Positions 50,920 through 58,717 of a stretch of 64,000 bases of DNA are shown one piece after another. A program made the translations under genes and the position numbers. Each line of letters opens with the position of its first letter. Within the stretch, counting starts at the first letter, position 1. The notes below the pieces were generated by a model. The model was not told the origin of the DNA. It saw only the letters and a list, made by a program, of their open reading frames with translations, and did not search any database. The stretch comes from JBDKGH01 sp039798265 (lineage in GTDB: Bacteria > Bacteroidota > Bacteroidia > Flavobacteriales_D > Sanyastnellaceae), in NCBI GenBank assembly GCA_039798265.1, contig JBDKGH010000103.1, positions 14,042-78,041 of the forward strand, in the 5' to 3' direction.

Positions 50920-52821
50920 TTATTTCAGCTTCGACTTTTGTTCTGCCAATTTGCGTTGCTGTTCTTTTTGCATGTCCTCTAAGCGCTGAGAAAAACTACT
51001 TTTTTTCTTCGGCTTCTTTTTGTTTTCATCAATCTTCGCACGGATCTCATCTTCGTTGATGAAGTACTTTTTAATCACCACCATCTGACCAATTGAAATC
51101 ACGTTCGCCGTGAAATAGTACATGGTCAAACCGGCTGGCATGCTGTTGAAGAAGAACAACATCATGAAGGTGAAAATATTCATCATCACTTTCATGTTGG
51201 GCATTCCCGGTTGAGTGGTTTGCGGCGTAGCCTGCATACTCATACGCGTATATATGAAGGTAGAAGCCACCATCAACAGCGTAAAGCCACTCACGTGTGC
51301 ACCATAGAATGGAATATTGAATCCAAGGTTGAAAATAGAATCATACGCTGCTAAATCATCCGCCCAAAGGAAACTCTCGCCACGCAATACGATCTCCGCA
51401 GGGAAGAAACGGAACATGGCGTATAATATCGGCATTTGAAGAAGCACCGGAATGCAACCCGCAAATGGATTCACACCGGTTTGACGGTACAAGGCCATAA
51501 TGGCTTGTTGCTTTTCCATCGCGGCATCTTTACCCTCATACTTCTTATTGATCTCGTCAATCTCTGGTTTCAAAACGCGCATTTTCGCTCCGCTCAAAAA
51601 ATTCTTCCAGGTAACAGGGAAAAGAACCATTTTGATGATCACCGTAACTATGAGAATGATCAATCCCAAACTTCCGATAAACGAAGAGAAAAACCAGAAT
51701 AAAGGACGAATCGCATACTTGTTTACCAAGCCTATGATGCTCCAACCGTAGTCGATAATGCGATCAAATTCTTCTACGTTTTGTGCTTTTAAAATATTGA
51801 AATCGTTCGGACCAAAGAAGAATCGAACATCTGTAGAAGTAGTAGCCGCTGAGGTAATAGGCAAAGCCATGCGGGCATGATAAGCTTTGGTATGTGTAGA
51901 GTCGGTTGGAACTTTTACATCCATCGCCACTTTTTCGCCAAAGCCTTGATCAGAGATCACCGCTGCGCTGAAGTAATCTTGTTTGAAAGCTACCCAATTC
52001 ACTTTTTTCTCGCTTTCTCCGGAGTCATCACCGCTTTCTTTGAGGTAATCGCGATCCTCCTCCATTTCACGGAAGTACACCGAAGACTTACCACGCTCGG
52101 CTTGAATTCCTTTTTCATTCGCTAAACCCACGGCACTCCAATCGAGCATCACTGAGCGCGAGCCCAACTCCATTTCATTACCCAAGCCAACGATATTCAC
52201 TTTACACGCCACGGCATAAGCACCTGGCTCTAGTGTGTAAACCAATTCGAGGTATTTCGAGGGATCTGACGTAGGTAGCTTCATGCTCAAGGTGCCTTTT
52301 GAAGACGAAGCATCAACAGCGGCAGCAGAAGGAATAAAATAGAAGTCAGATGAACGCATTTCACCCTTTCCGGACAAGTTCCATTGAAGGATCATTTGAG
52401 AAAGCTTTTCATCCCAAAGTTCAATGGCCTTCTTATCGCTGTATCGGGTATATCCATCTTTGAGGGTCACCGAATAAAACAATCCGCCTTTGGTATGAAG
52501 TACCGTGCGAATTTTATCGTTTTCTAAAACAACATCTGTATTGTTACCGATGGCAGCAGAGCCAAACACACCATATTTCGATTGTTGTTCAGCAGCCTTT
52601 TGAGCCATGTAAGCGCTATCCTGAAGCAAACTGTCCGGCACCACCATTGGGGCCGTTTTTACCTCAGGTGCTTTGGGTTGCAGTGCAGCAATGCTGTCAG
52701 CAGTGGCTTGTTTCTTTTCCGCTGCAATTTCCTCTTCTGTAGGTGCAGTGTACCAGCTAAAGCCCAAGCCTAATAAAAGCATAAGGACTAAGCCGATGAT
52801 GGTATTACGATCTAGATTCAT
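50920..52821 (-). CDS. yidC: membrane protein insertase YidC
   Basis: A 633-residue inner-membrane protein that inserts and folds membrane proteins, alone or with SecYEG. Visible layout: an N-terminal anchor helix (MNLDRNTIIGLVLMLLLGLGF), a large periplasmic beta-super-sandwich (about 65-350), then the conserved C-terminal core of five helices (about 370-590), including the KMVLFPVTWKNFLSGAKMRVLKPEIDEINKKYEG hydrophilic-groove/C1 region (seen in parts as FPVTWKNFLSGAKM and EIDEINKKY), with the conserved positive residue in the groove. A lysine-rich C-terminal tail (EQQRKLAEQKSKLK) may contact ribosomes. This tail is common in Bacteroidota. Confidence 0.96.
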   Translation of the reverse strand: MNLDRNTIIGLVLMLLLGLGFSWYTAPTEEEIAAEKKQATADSIAALQPKAPEVKTAPMVVPDSLLQDSAYMAQKAAEQQSKYGVFGSAAIGNNTDVVLENDKIRTVLHTKGGLFYSVTLKDGYTRYSDKKAIELWDEKLSQMILQWNLSGKGEMRSSDFYFIPSAAAVDASSSKGTLSMKLPTSDPSKYLELVYTLEPGAYAVACKVNIVGLGNEMELGSRSVMLDWSAVGLANEKGIQAERGKSSVYFREMEEDRDYLKESGDDSGESEKKVNWVAFKQDYFSAAVISDQGFGEKVAMDVKVPTDSTHTKAYHARMALPITSAATTSTDVRFFFGPNDFNILKAQNVEEFDRIIDYGWSIIGLVNKYAIRPLFWFFSSFIGSLGLIILIVTVIIKMVLFPVTWKNFLSGAKMRVLKPEIDEINKKYEGKDAAMEKQQAIMALYRQTGVNPFAGCIPVLLQMPILYAMFRFFPAEIVLRGESFLWADDLAAYDSIFNLGFNIPFYGAHVSGFTLLMVASTFIYTRMSMQATPQTTQPGMPNMKVMMNIFTFMMLFFFNSMPAGLTMYYFTANVISIGQMVVIKKYFINEDEIRAKIDENKKKPKKKSSFSQRLEDMQKEQQRKLAEQKSKLK

Positions 52822-52907
52822 AATTCTTAATTGGCGGGCAAAAGTCGGGATGTTATGGGGATTTGAGAAATAATTTTTGACCTTTTACCAAATGAACTAA
52901 AAAGCTG

Positions 52908-53945
52908 ATGTTTGCAAAAGCATTCATGCAGCCCAAAAAAAGACATAAAACAAAGTCAATCAACTTAATTACAGGCACTTGCCTGATAATCTTGATACTC
53001 TTCCTAGCGAGCCTCGCCTTGGGAAGCGTTTCTATTTCTTTAACGGAGCTCTATCATCTCTTGCTGGGGAAAGAAGAAAACCCCGCTCATGCCGCTATTT
53101 TGTGGGAAGCTCGCTTGCCACGATCAGTAACCGCCCTTTCTACAGGAGCTGCTCTCGCTTTAAGCGGTCTATTGATGCAAACACTTTTTCGAAATCCATT
53201 GGCAGGACCTTCAGTGCTTGGAATTTCAGGTGGTTCATCCTTGATGGTAGCAGTGCTTCTCATGACCAGCAGCGCTGTGGGTATGCAGCTCGGCGCGCTT
53301 TCCTTCTCCCTCATTACGGCTCTAGCTGCAGGCATAGGAGCTATTGCAGTGCTATTGATCATCCTTGCTATCTCTCGGCAATTTAAAGAGCAATATAGCC
53401 TTCTTCTATCGGGTATTATGATCGGCTACCTATTGGGCGCTTTAGAGAGCATTCTTCAATTTCAATCTACTAGTGAAGCGCTTAAAAGCTATATTCTTTG
53501 GGGAATGGGAAGTTTTAGCCACGCCACTTGGTTAGCGATTGGTATCATTTCGCTGGTTACACTCATCGGATTCGCTTTCGCTTGGGCTAATCGTCATTCA
53601 CTTAACTTGTTCTTGATGGGCGATCAACAAGCTCAGTTATTAGGGCTATCGGTAAAACACTTCCAACTTCGTCTCATTCTTATTTCGGGAATATTAGTCG
53701 CTGTAGCTACCGCTTTTTGTGGTCCCATCGGCTTCATTGGACTGGTGTCACCTCACCTCGTGCGCTTAATACTGCGAGAGGCTGACCACCGAAAAATTAT
53801 GCCCGCTACTTTGCTCATGGGAGGTGCACTTGCCTTGCTAGCCGACTTGGTTTCTCGTATGTATGCCATTCCTGTAAATGCGATTACCGCCCTCATCGGT
53901 GCGCCGGTTGTCTTATTCGTCATTTTTAATCAACGCAAAGGATGA
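52908..53945 (+). CDS. FecCD-family ABC importer permease
   Basis: A 345-residue membrane protein with about ten helices, the BtuC/FecCD/FhuB permease type used for siderophores, haem or cobalamin. Signatures: LPRSVTALSTGAALALSGLLMQTLFRNPLAGPSVLGIS (seen in parts as ALSGLLMQTLFRNPLA and GPSVLGIS) and GPIGFIGLVSPHLVRLIL, which contacts the ATPase. The start could be ATG 52908 or 52926 (MQPKKRHK). It overlaps the ATPase gene by 4 nt. The periplasmic binding protein and TonB-dependent receptor are not in the window, so the substrate is not determined. Confidence 0.92.
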   Translation: MFAKAFMQPKKRHKTKSINLITGTCLIILILFLASLALGSVSISLTELYHLLLGKEENPAHAAILWEARLPRSVTALSTGAALALSGLLMQTLFRNPLAGPSVLGISGGSSLMVAVLLMTSSAVGMQLGALSFSLITALAAGIGAIAVLLIILAISRQFKEQYSLLLSGIMIGYLLGALESILQFQSTSEALKSYILWGMGSFSHATWLAIGIISLVTLIGFAFAWANRHSLNLFLMGDQQAQLLGLSVKHFQLRLILISGILVAVATAFCGPIGFIGLVSPHLVRLILREADHRKIMPATLLMGGALALLADLVSRMYAIPVNAITALIGAPVVLFVIFNQRKG

Positions 53946-54616
53946 GCACAGTGGCTTTACATATCAAGAATTTGGAGATTGGATTTGGCAAACGTAGCCT
54001 TGTGACCATCGATCACTTTTCGATTAGAACGGGAGAGCTCACCGCACTAATTGGAAGAAATGGAGTAGGAAAATCGACTCTACTCAAAAAAATCAGCGGA
54101 TTACTAGCGGCCGAAAAAGGGAAAATTTTTATCCAAGAAAAAGACATTACCTCATTTAATCCAGCGTCTTTAGCGAAAGAACTCGCCTGCGTTTTTCACT
54201 CCCGACAAACTCCGCCCTCACTAAGGGTAAAAACCGTGGTAGAAATGGGACGCTTTGCCCACGGCGATGCACATACGCAAATGGGGGAACAAATCGTAAA
54301 CGAGTCATTAACTGCCCTCGGCATCAACGCCATGCAAGAAGAGCTGATCGATCATTTGAGTGATGGCGAATTTCAAAAAGTAGCCGTCGCCCGAGCGGTT
54401 GCTCAAAAAACAACGATTCTTCTGTTGGACGAACCTACCGCCCACCTCGACTATATTGCTCGAGAGGAACTGATACAACAACTCAAAACGTGGGCTCACG
54501 AAAAAAATCTTGCTATCCTGTTCACCTCACATGACATCGACTTGGTTCACCGATACGCCGACTGTATCTGGGAATTAGAAAACGGAACATTGACCACTCG
54601 CACTTCATTTGTTTGA
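53942..54616 (+). CDS. ABC importer ATPase for FecCD permease
   Basis: A 224-residue ATP-binding subunit translationally coupled to the permease. Walker A GRNGVGKST is at 38-46, Walker B LLLDEP at 160-165, and the switch histidine H197 (TSHD). Two points are unusual: the signature motif reads LSDGE (139-143) rather than LSGGE, and at the usual Q-loop position (ACVFHSRQ) a histidine seems to take the place of glutamine, unless the later Q serves. It is shorter than typical FecE/BtuD (about 250). The substrate is likely a metal chelate. Confidence 0.9.
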   Translation: MSTVALHIKNLEIGFGKRSLVTIDHFSIRTGELTALIGRNGVGKSTLLKKISGLLAAEKGKIFIQEKDITSFNPASLAKELACVFHSRQTPPSLRVKTVVEMGRFAHGDAHTQMGEQIVNESLTALGINAMQEELIDHLSDGEFQKVAVARAVAQKTTILLLDEPTAHLDYIAREELIQQLKTWAHEKNLAILFTSHDIDLVHRYADCIWELENGTLTTRTSFV

Positions 54617-54717
54617 CCATTTGGCATTTTTAAACAAATAACCCTGAACGAGATCAAGCTCGGCATGTAAGTTGGGTATAGGGATTGTCCTACTTTTACA
54701 ACGAAATCTGAATTTCT

Positions 54718-56334
54718 ATGATGAACAAAACAATCGCACTAGTTTTTATGCTAGCTGCTTCGCTGGTTTTCCAAGCGCAAAAAACAATTGAAACCCGCAT
54801 CTCAGATGTGACCGTTTTCCTTGCCGGAGCTCAAGTTACTCACAACGGTGAAGTGACCCTAAAAGCAGGAGAAAACATTTTCCGTATCGATGATCTTACC
54901 GCCTATTTGGATCCTAATTCGGTTCAAGTAGAAGGCAACTCTGATTACACTATTCTCTCCGTTCGTCATCAGGTTAACTACGAAACAAACAACACCTCAA
55001 ACCCGCGCATCAAAGCCATTCTCGACAGCTTAGAAGATTTCCGTTTCAAACAATCAGAAATCCAAAGCATGAAAAATGTATATGCACAGGAACGCGCTCT
55101 TTTGGAAGCCAACCGCAACATTAAGGGCGCCGATGCGGTGCTTGTTATGGAAGACCTAGAAGAAATGGCCAACTTCTTTCGTGAGCGCTTTAAAAGCATC
55201 GAGTACAAACTGCTTGAACTAGGCGATCAAGAAAAAAAGAACAACGATGTTTTAAATCGTCTTCAAAACAAATTGAATGCACTGAATGCCCGCATTAGCA
55301 CTAACCCTAGCGAAGTGTTGGTAACAGTAATCGCACGAAAAGAAGGAAAATCAAACCTCAAACTCACCTACTTCGCCCAAAATGCAGGCTGGGTTCCGTC
55401 GTATGATTTGCGCGCTGAAGAAATCAATGGCCCTATCGATTTCTCTTACCGCGCTAAAGTGTACCAAAGCACAGGTAACGATTGGAATGATGTGAATCTT
55501 ACACTATCCACTGGCAACCCCGCTATTGGTGGTCAAATTCCTAACCTCAATCCATGGTACATCTATTTGTACGATCCACAACCTATGAGCATTTACTCTC
55601 GCAAAGATTACGCGCCTGCGGCGGCTCCTGCTTATAGCATGGGAGAATCTGATAAGATTCAAGCAGACGCCGAAGTTTATAATGGATTTCAAACGGCAGC
55701 TAGCTATACCACCATTCAAAATGCTGGTGTAAGCACAGAGTTTAAAATTTCTGTTCCCTATGATATCCCTAGCGATAATCAGCAGTACGACGTAACCATG
55801 CAACACGAATCACTTAAAGCGGAGTATGCGTATGTAACCATTCCAAAAATGGACAACGACGCCTTCCTTCGTGCTAATGTGATCGATTGGATGCAGTACA
55901 GCTTGCTTCCTGGAGAAAGTAACATCTATTTCAAAGGTACTTTTGTAGGAAAAGGATACATTGATCCAGCTCTTGCCAATGACACTTTAAGCTTGTCACT
56001 CGGTCGCGACAAATCCATCAATGTGAAGCGTGAGCAAATCAAAGATTTTTGTAAAACAAGTCTTTTTGGTAGCAAACAAAAAACCAGCAAGGCTTACCAA
56101 ATCAGTGTAACCAACACGAAGAAACAAGCCATCACCATTGAGATCAAAGATCAACTCCCGATTTCTCAAAATGGCGATGTAACCGTTGAAACAGAAGAGC
56201 TTTCTGGAGGCACCTATGATGCTGCAACTGGATTAGTTACTTGGAAATTGACCATCCAACCCGGTGAAACGGTGAAGAAAGATTTGAAGTTCAATGTTAC
56301 TTATCCAAAGAAAAAATACATTGCGAACTTGTAA
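54718..56334 (+). CDS. MuiA-family exported protein (DUF4139)
   Basis: A 538-residue secreted protein of the mucoidy-inhibitor MuiA family. Signal peptide MMNKTIALVFMLAASLVFQAQ. The N-terminal DUF4140 domain (about 22-115; ISDVTVFLAGAQVTHNGEVTLKAGENIF, shown as VTVFLAGAQVTHNG), a coiled-coil segment (about 115-190) and the DUF4139 beta domain (about 205-538; AGWVPSYDLRAEEINGPIDFSYRAKVYQSTGNDWNDVNLTLSTG, shown as AGWVPSYDLRAE and GNDWNDVNLTLSTG) follow. The molecular function is not known. A near-consensus TACTTTTA box and a TTG lie 20-45 nt before the start. A terminator follows. Confidence 0.88.
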   Translation: MMNKTIALVFMLAASLVFQAQKTIETRISDVTVFLAGAQVTHNGEVTLKAGENIFRIDDLTAYLDPNSVQVEGNSDYTILSVRHQVNYETNNTSNPRIKAILDSLEDFRFKQSEIQSMKNVYAQERALLEANRNIKGADAVLVMEDLEEMANFFRERFKSIEYKLLELGDQEKKNNDVLNRLQNKLNALNARISTNPSEVLVTVIARKEGKSNLKLTYFAQNAGWVPSYDLRAEEINGPIDFSYRAKVYQSTGNDWNDVNLTLSTGNPAIGGQIPNLNPWYIYLYDPQPMSIYSRKDYAPAAAPAYSMGESDKIQADAEVYNGFQTAASYTTIQNAGVSTEFKISVPYDIPSDNQQYDVTMQHESLKAEYAYVTIPKMDNDAFLRANVIDWMQYSLLPGESNIYFKGTFVGKGYIDPALANDTLSLSLGRDKSINVKREQIKDFCKTSLFGSKQKTSKAYQISVTNTKKQAITIEIKDQLPISQNGDVTVETEELSGGTYDAATGLVTWKLTIQPGETVKKDLKFNVTYPKKKYIANL

Positions 56335-56355
56335 AATGAAGTTCTCCTAAAAACA

Positions 56356-56388
56356 AAAAGCTGCTCCTTTCGGGGCAGCTTTTTTTTA
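56356..56388 (+). terminator. intrinsic terminator after MuiA-like gene
   Basis: AAAGCTGCTCC / GGGGCAGCTTT with a TTTC loop followed by T8. Confidence 0.85.
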
Positions 56389-56404
56389 TGTCTTTGAAAA
56401 AAAA

Positions 56405-57937
56405 CTATTCATCATCTTTTACCCAAAGAGAAAGAACTCCAGCGAGCACCATACTAGCGCCACCGAGCACGATGGTATTCATGGTATTTCCCGCAAACCA
56501 ATGAATGGTGCAGTAACCCAAAATGGTGGCCGCTACAATTTGAGGAATCACAATAAAGAAATTGAATACCCCCATGTAATAGCCCATTCTATCTGCTGGC
56601 AAAGAACCCGCAAGAATAGCATACGGCATCGAAAGAATGCTCGCCCAAGCGATACCTACTGCCGCCATGGCCACAGCCAACATATTCGGATCATGTATGT
56701 ATTTTATCGAAATAAGGCCAATACCTCCCGTTACAAGACTAATGAGGTGCGTTTTACGACGTCCGACATAACGTGCAATTAAGGGGATGATAAAAGCGAA
56801 TACCGCAGCCATACCATTGCGGATAGAACTGCAGATATTTAACCAATCGGCACCATCATTATACTGCGCCTTAACGTATTCCATGCGCGCTTTTTCATCT
56901 GCTGTAAGCACATCGCTTCCAGCAAAATTGTTGGCCAAATTGATGGAGATCGTCACTTCATCTTTGCCTTGCTGAAACTGTATGATTTCAGAGATATCTG
57001 TTTCTAATGCTCGAAGCAGTTTTAGTTCTTCTGGCTTGCCCTGAAAATCGGCTAACTGAGTACGTACACTATTTTCCATTTTTTCAAAAACAGACCTATT
57101 CACCTTCATATCATAAATCGTAGACGTAACCGCATTGGTGCTGTAGATCCACATGGCAAATAGCGAGAACCAAGTAAAAAACTGAACCCATGCCAACTGA
57201 CGCATGGTACGTGGCATCTTGAGAATACCGGTAAATGGTTCTACCAATGCCTGTCGGAAAGAGGTGCGTGCATTTTCTTTTTTGAACTCTTCAATATCAG
57301 CAGGAGGAAATTCTTTGGTGGTAAAAACGGTGTATAACACGGCAATCAAAAACGCGAATCCACCAAGATAAAAGGACCACTTTACTGAATCAGGAATGAC
57401 ACCCGCTGGCGCGGTGTTACTGACGTTAAAATAATTCGTGAAAATCCATGGTAATGCGGCCGCGATAACCGAACCCGTGCCAATGAAAAAACTCTGCATC
57501 GCAAAACCTCTTGTGCGCTGTTCTTGGGGTAGTTTATCCCCTACAAACGCCCGGAAAGGTTCCATTGAAATATTGATGCTCGCATCGAGAATCCATAACA
57601 TGCCACCGGCCATCCATAAGGCTGAAGAATTGGGCATAATGAATAAGGCCAAGCTAGCCAGAATAGCACCGATGAAAAAGAAGGGGCGGCGACGACCAAA
57701 ATAAGGATGCCACGTTCGATCACTCAAGTAACCAATGATGGGCTGCACGAGCAATCCGGTAAGCGGTGCAGCGATCCATAGAATAGGAATTTCGTCCTTA
57801 TTGGCTCCGAGGGTTTCAAAGATGCGGCTCACATTGGAGTTTTGCAATTCGAAGCCAAACTGAATTCCGAAGAAGCCGAAACTCATGTTCCAAATTTGCC
57901 AGAAATTCAATTTCTGTTTGGGCGTAGGTTGATTCAT
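56405..57937 (-). CDS. MFS sugar transporter, GPH/SLC45-like
   Basis: A 510-residue inner-membrane transporter with about 12 helices. GYLSDRTWHPYFGRRRPFF after helix 2 is the signature of the GPH/SLC45 sucrose-maltose permease group, and GFFGIQFGFELQNSNVSRIFE is the first helix motif common to Bacteroidota members. The likely role is import of a disaccharide such as maltose by proton symport; the sugar is an inference. A ~90-residue soluble loop between helices 6 and 7 contains a charged helix pair. A GTGTAC palindrome just upstream (57985-57999) may be an operator. It is transcribed away from, and after, ribA. Confidence 0.88.
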   Translation of the reverse strand: MNQPTPKQKLNFWQIWNMSFGFFGIQFGFELQNSNVSRIFETLGANKDEIPILWIAAPLTGLLVQPIIGYLSDRTWHPYFGRRRPFFFIGAILASLALFIMPNSSALWMAGGMLWILDASINISMEPFRAFVGDKLPQEQRTRGFAMQSFFIGTGSVIAAALPWIFTNYFNVSNTAPAGVIPDSVKWSFYLGGFAFLIAVLYTVFTTKEFPPADIEEFKKENARTSFRQALVEPFTGILKMPRTMRQLAWVQFFTWFSLFAMWIYSTNAVTSTIYDMKVNRSVFEKMENSVRTQLADFQGKPEELKLLRALETDISEIIQFQQGKDEVTISINLANNFAGSDVLTADEKARMEYVKAQYNDGADWLNICSSIRNGMAAVFAFIIPLIARYVGRRKTHLISLVTGGIGLISIKYIHDPNMLAVAMAAVGIAWASILSMPYAILAGSLPADRMGYYMGVFNFFIVIPQIVAATILGYCTIHWFAGNTMNTIVLGGASMVLAGVLSLWVKDDE

Positions 57938-57984
57938 ACGTTGGTTTTGGTGAGGACGACCAATGTATGAAAATAATTAAGAAA

Positions 57985-57999
57985 GTGTACAGCGTACAC
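57985..57999. promoter_or_regulatory. palindrome GTGTAC-N3-GTACAC upstream of sugar transporter
   Basis: A perfect 6-bp inverted repeat with 3-nt spacer between ribA and the transporter gene, 48 nt from the transporter ATG. It can be read as an operator for the transporter or as a weak hairpin ending ribA (the minus strand then reads TTTCTTAATTATTTT). Confidence 0.4.
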
Positions 58000-58012
58000 C
58001 TATAAGAACTCC

Positions 58013-58603
58013 TTAGAGCAAATGCCCCATATCATTCCTTTTCGTATCAAGATAACCCTGATTCTCCGGACGCGCTTTGATTTGGAGAGGAATACGGCTA
58101 TGAAGTGTAATCCTCGAACCATCAAAAGCGTTCATTTTTTCGGGATTATTCGTAAGTAGATGGATAGCTTGAATTCCCAATGATTGAAGTATTTGCACAG
58201 CGTCTTCAAAGGAACGCTGATCGGCTTCAAATCCTAAAGCGTGATTCGCCTCGATGGTATCCATTCCTTCTTCTTGCAGCTTATAGGCCTTCAACTTATT
58301 GACGAGCCCAATACCCCGGCCCTCTTGGCGCAGATAGAGTAACACCCCTCCGTTCTTTTGAAGGTATTCCATAGAAGCATGCAATTGTTCTCCGCAATCG
58401 CAACGCGTAGAACCAAAAACATCACCCGTCATACATTCCGAATGAATACGAACATTTACCACGCCGTTGATTTTCAAATGGGGAGTAGCTAGCACCAGAT
58501 GAGGCATTTCAGCATTTTGTCCTTCATAAGCGAGAATATCAAACGGCCCTGAAACAGTGGGCAATTGTGCTTTCGCTAGTACTTTATCAATCGGGTTACT
58601 CAT
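58013..58603 (-). CDS. ribA: GTP cyclohydrolase II
   Basis: This zinc enzyme opens GTP to the pyrimidine precursor of riboflavin, releasing formate and diphosphate. The 196-residue protein has the zinc site C57-X10-C68-X-C70 (ECMTGDVFGSTRCDCGE) and the RQEGRGIGL nucleotide-binding motif (92-100). It is the stand-alone form, without the RibB domain. Start ATG 58601-58603 (MSNPIDKVLAKAQLP) was chosen; the 20-codon upstream extension is not family-like and would cover the -7 box TATCTTTG, which lies 7 nt before the ATG. Confidence 0.95.
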   Translation of the reverse strand: MSNPIDKVLAKAQLPTVSGPFDILAYEGQNAEMPHLVLATPHLKINGVVNVRIHSECMTGDVFGSTRCDCGEQLHASMEYLQKNGGVLLYLRQEGRGIGLVNKLKAYKLQEEGMDTIEANHALGFEADQRSFEDAVQILQSLGIQAIHLLTNNPEKMNAFDGSRITLHSRIPLQIKARPENQGYLDTKRNDMGHLL

Positions 58604-58610
58604 TCGGCTG

Positions 58611-58618
58611 CAAAGATA
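58611..58618 (-). promoter_or_regulatory. -7 box of ribA promoter
   Basis: The minus strand reads TATCTTTG, an exact TAnnTTTG match, with only 7 nt to the ribA ATG. No -33 element is evident. Confidence 0.45.
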
Positions 58619-58663
58619 TTGGAGAGCTGATGCTACCACGAATGAATTGGAATCTTTTAGCAT

Positions 58664-58695
58664 AAAAATGAAAAGGGGCCCAGAGGGCCCCTTTT
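58664..58695 (-). terminator. terminator of the giant adhesin gene
   Basis: AAAAGGGGCCC (58671-58681) / GGGCCCCTTTT (58685-58695) with a 3-nt loop, then CATTTTTATG on the minus strand. Confidence 0.88.
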
Positions 58696-58717
58696 CAGTG
58701 ATTATGATTGAATCAGA

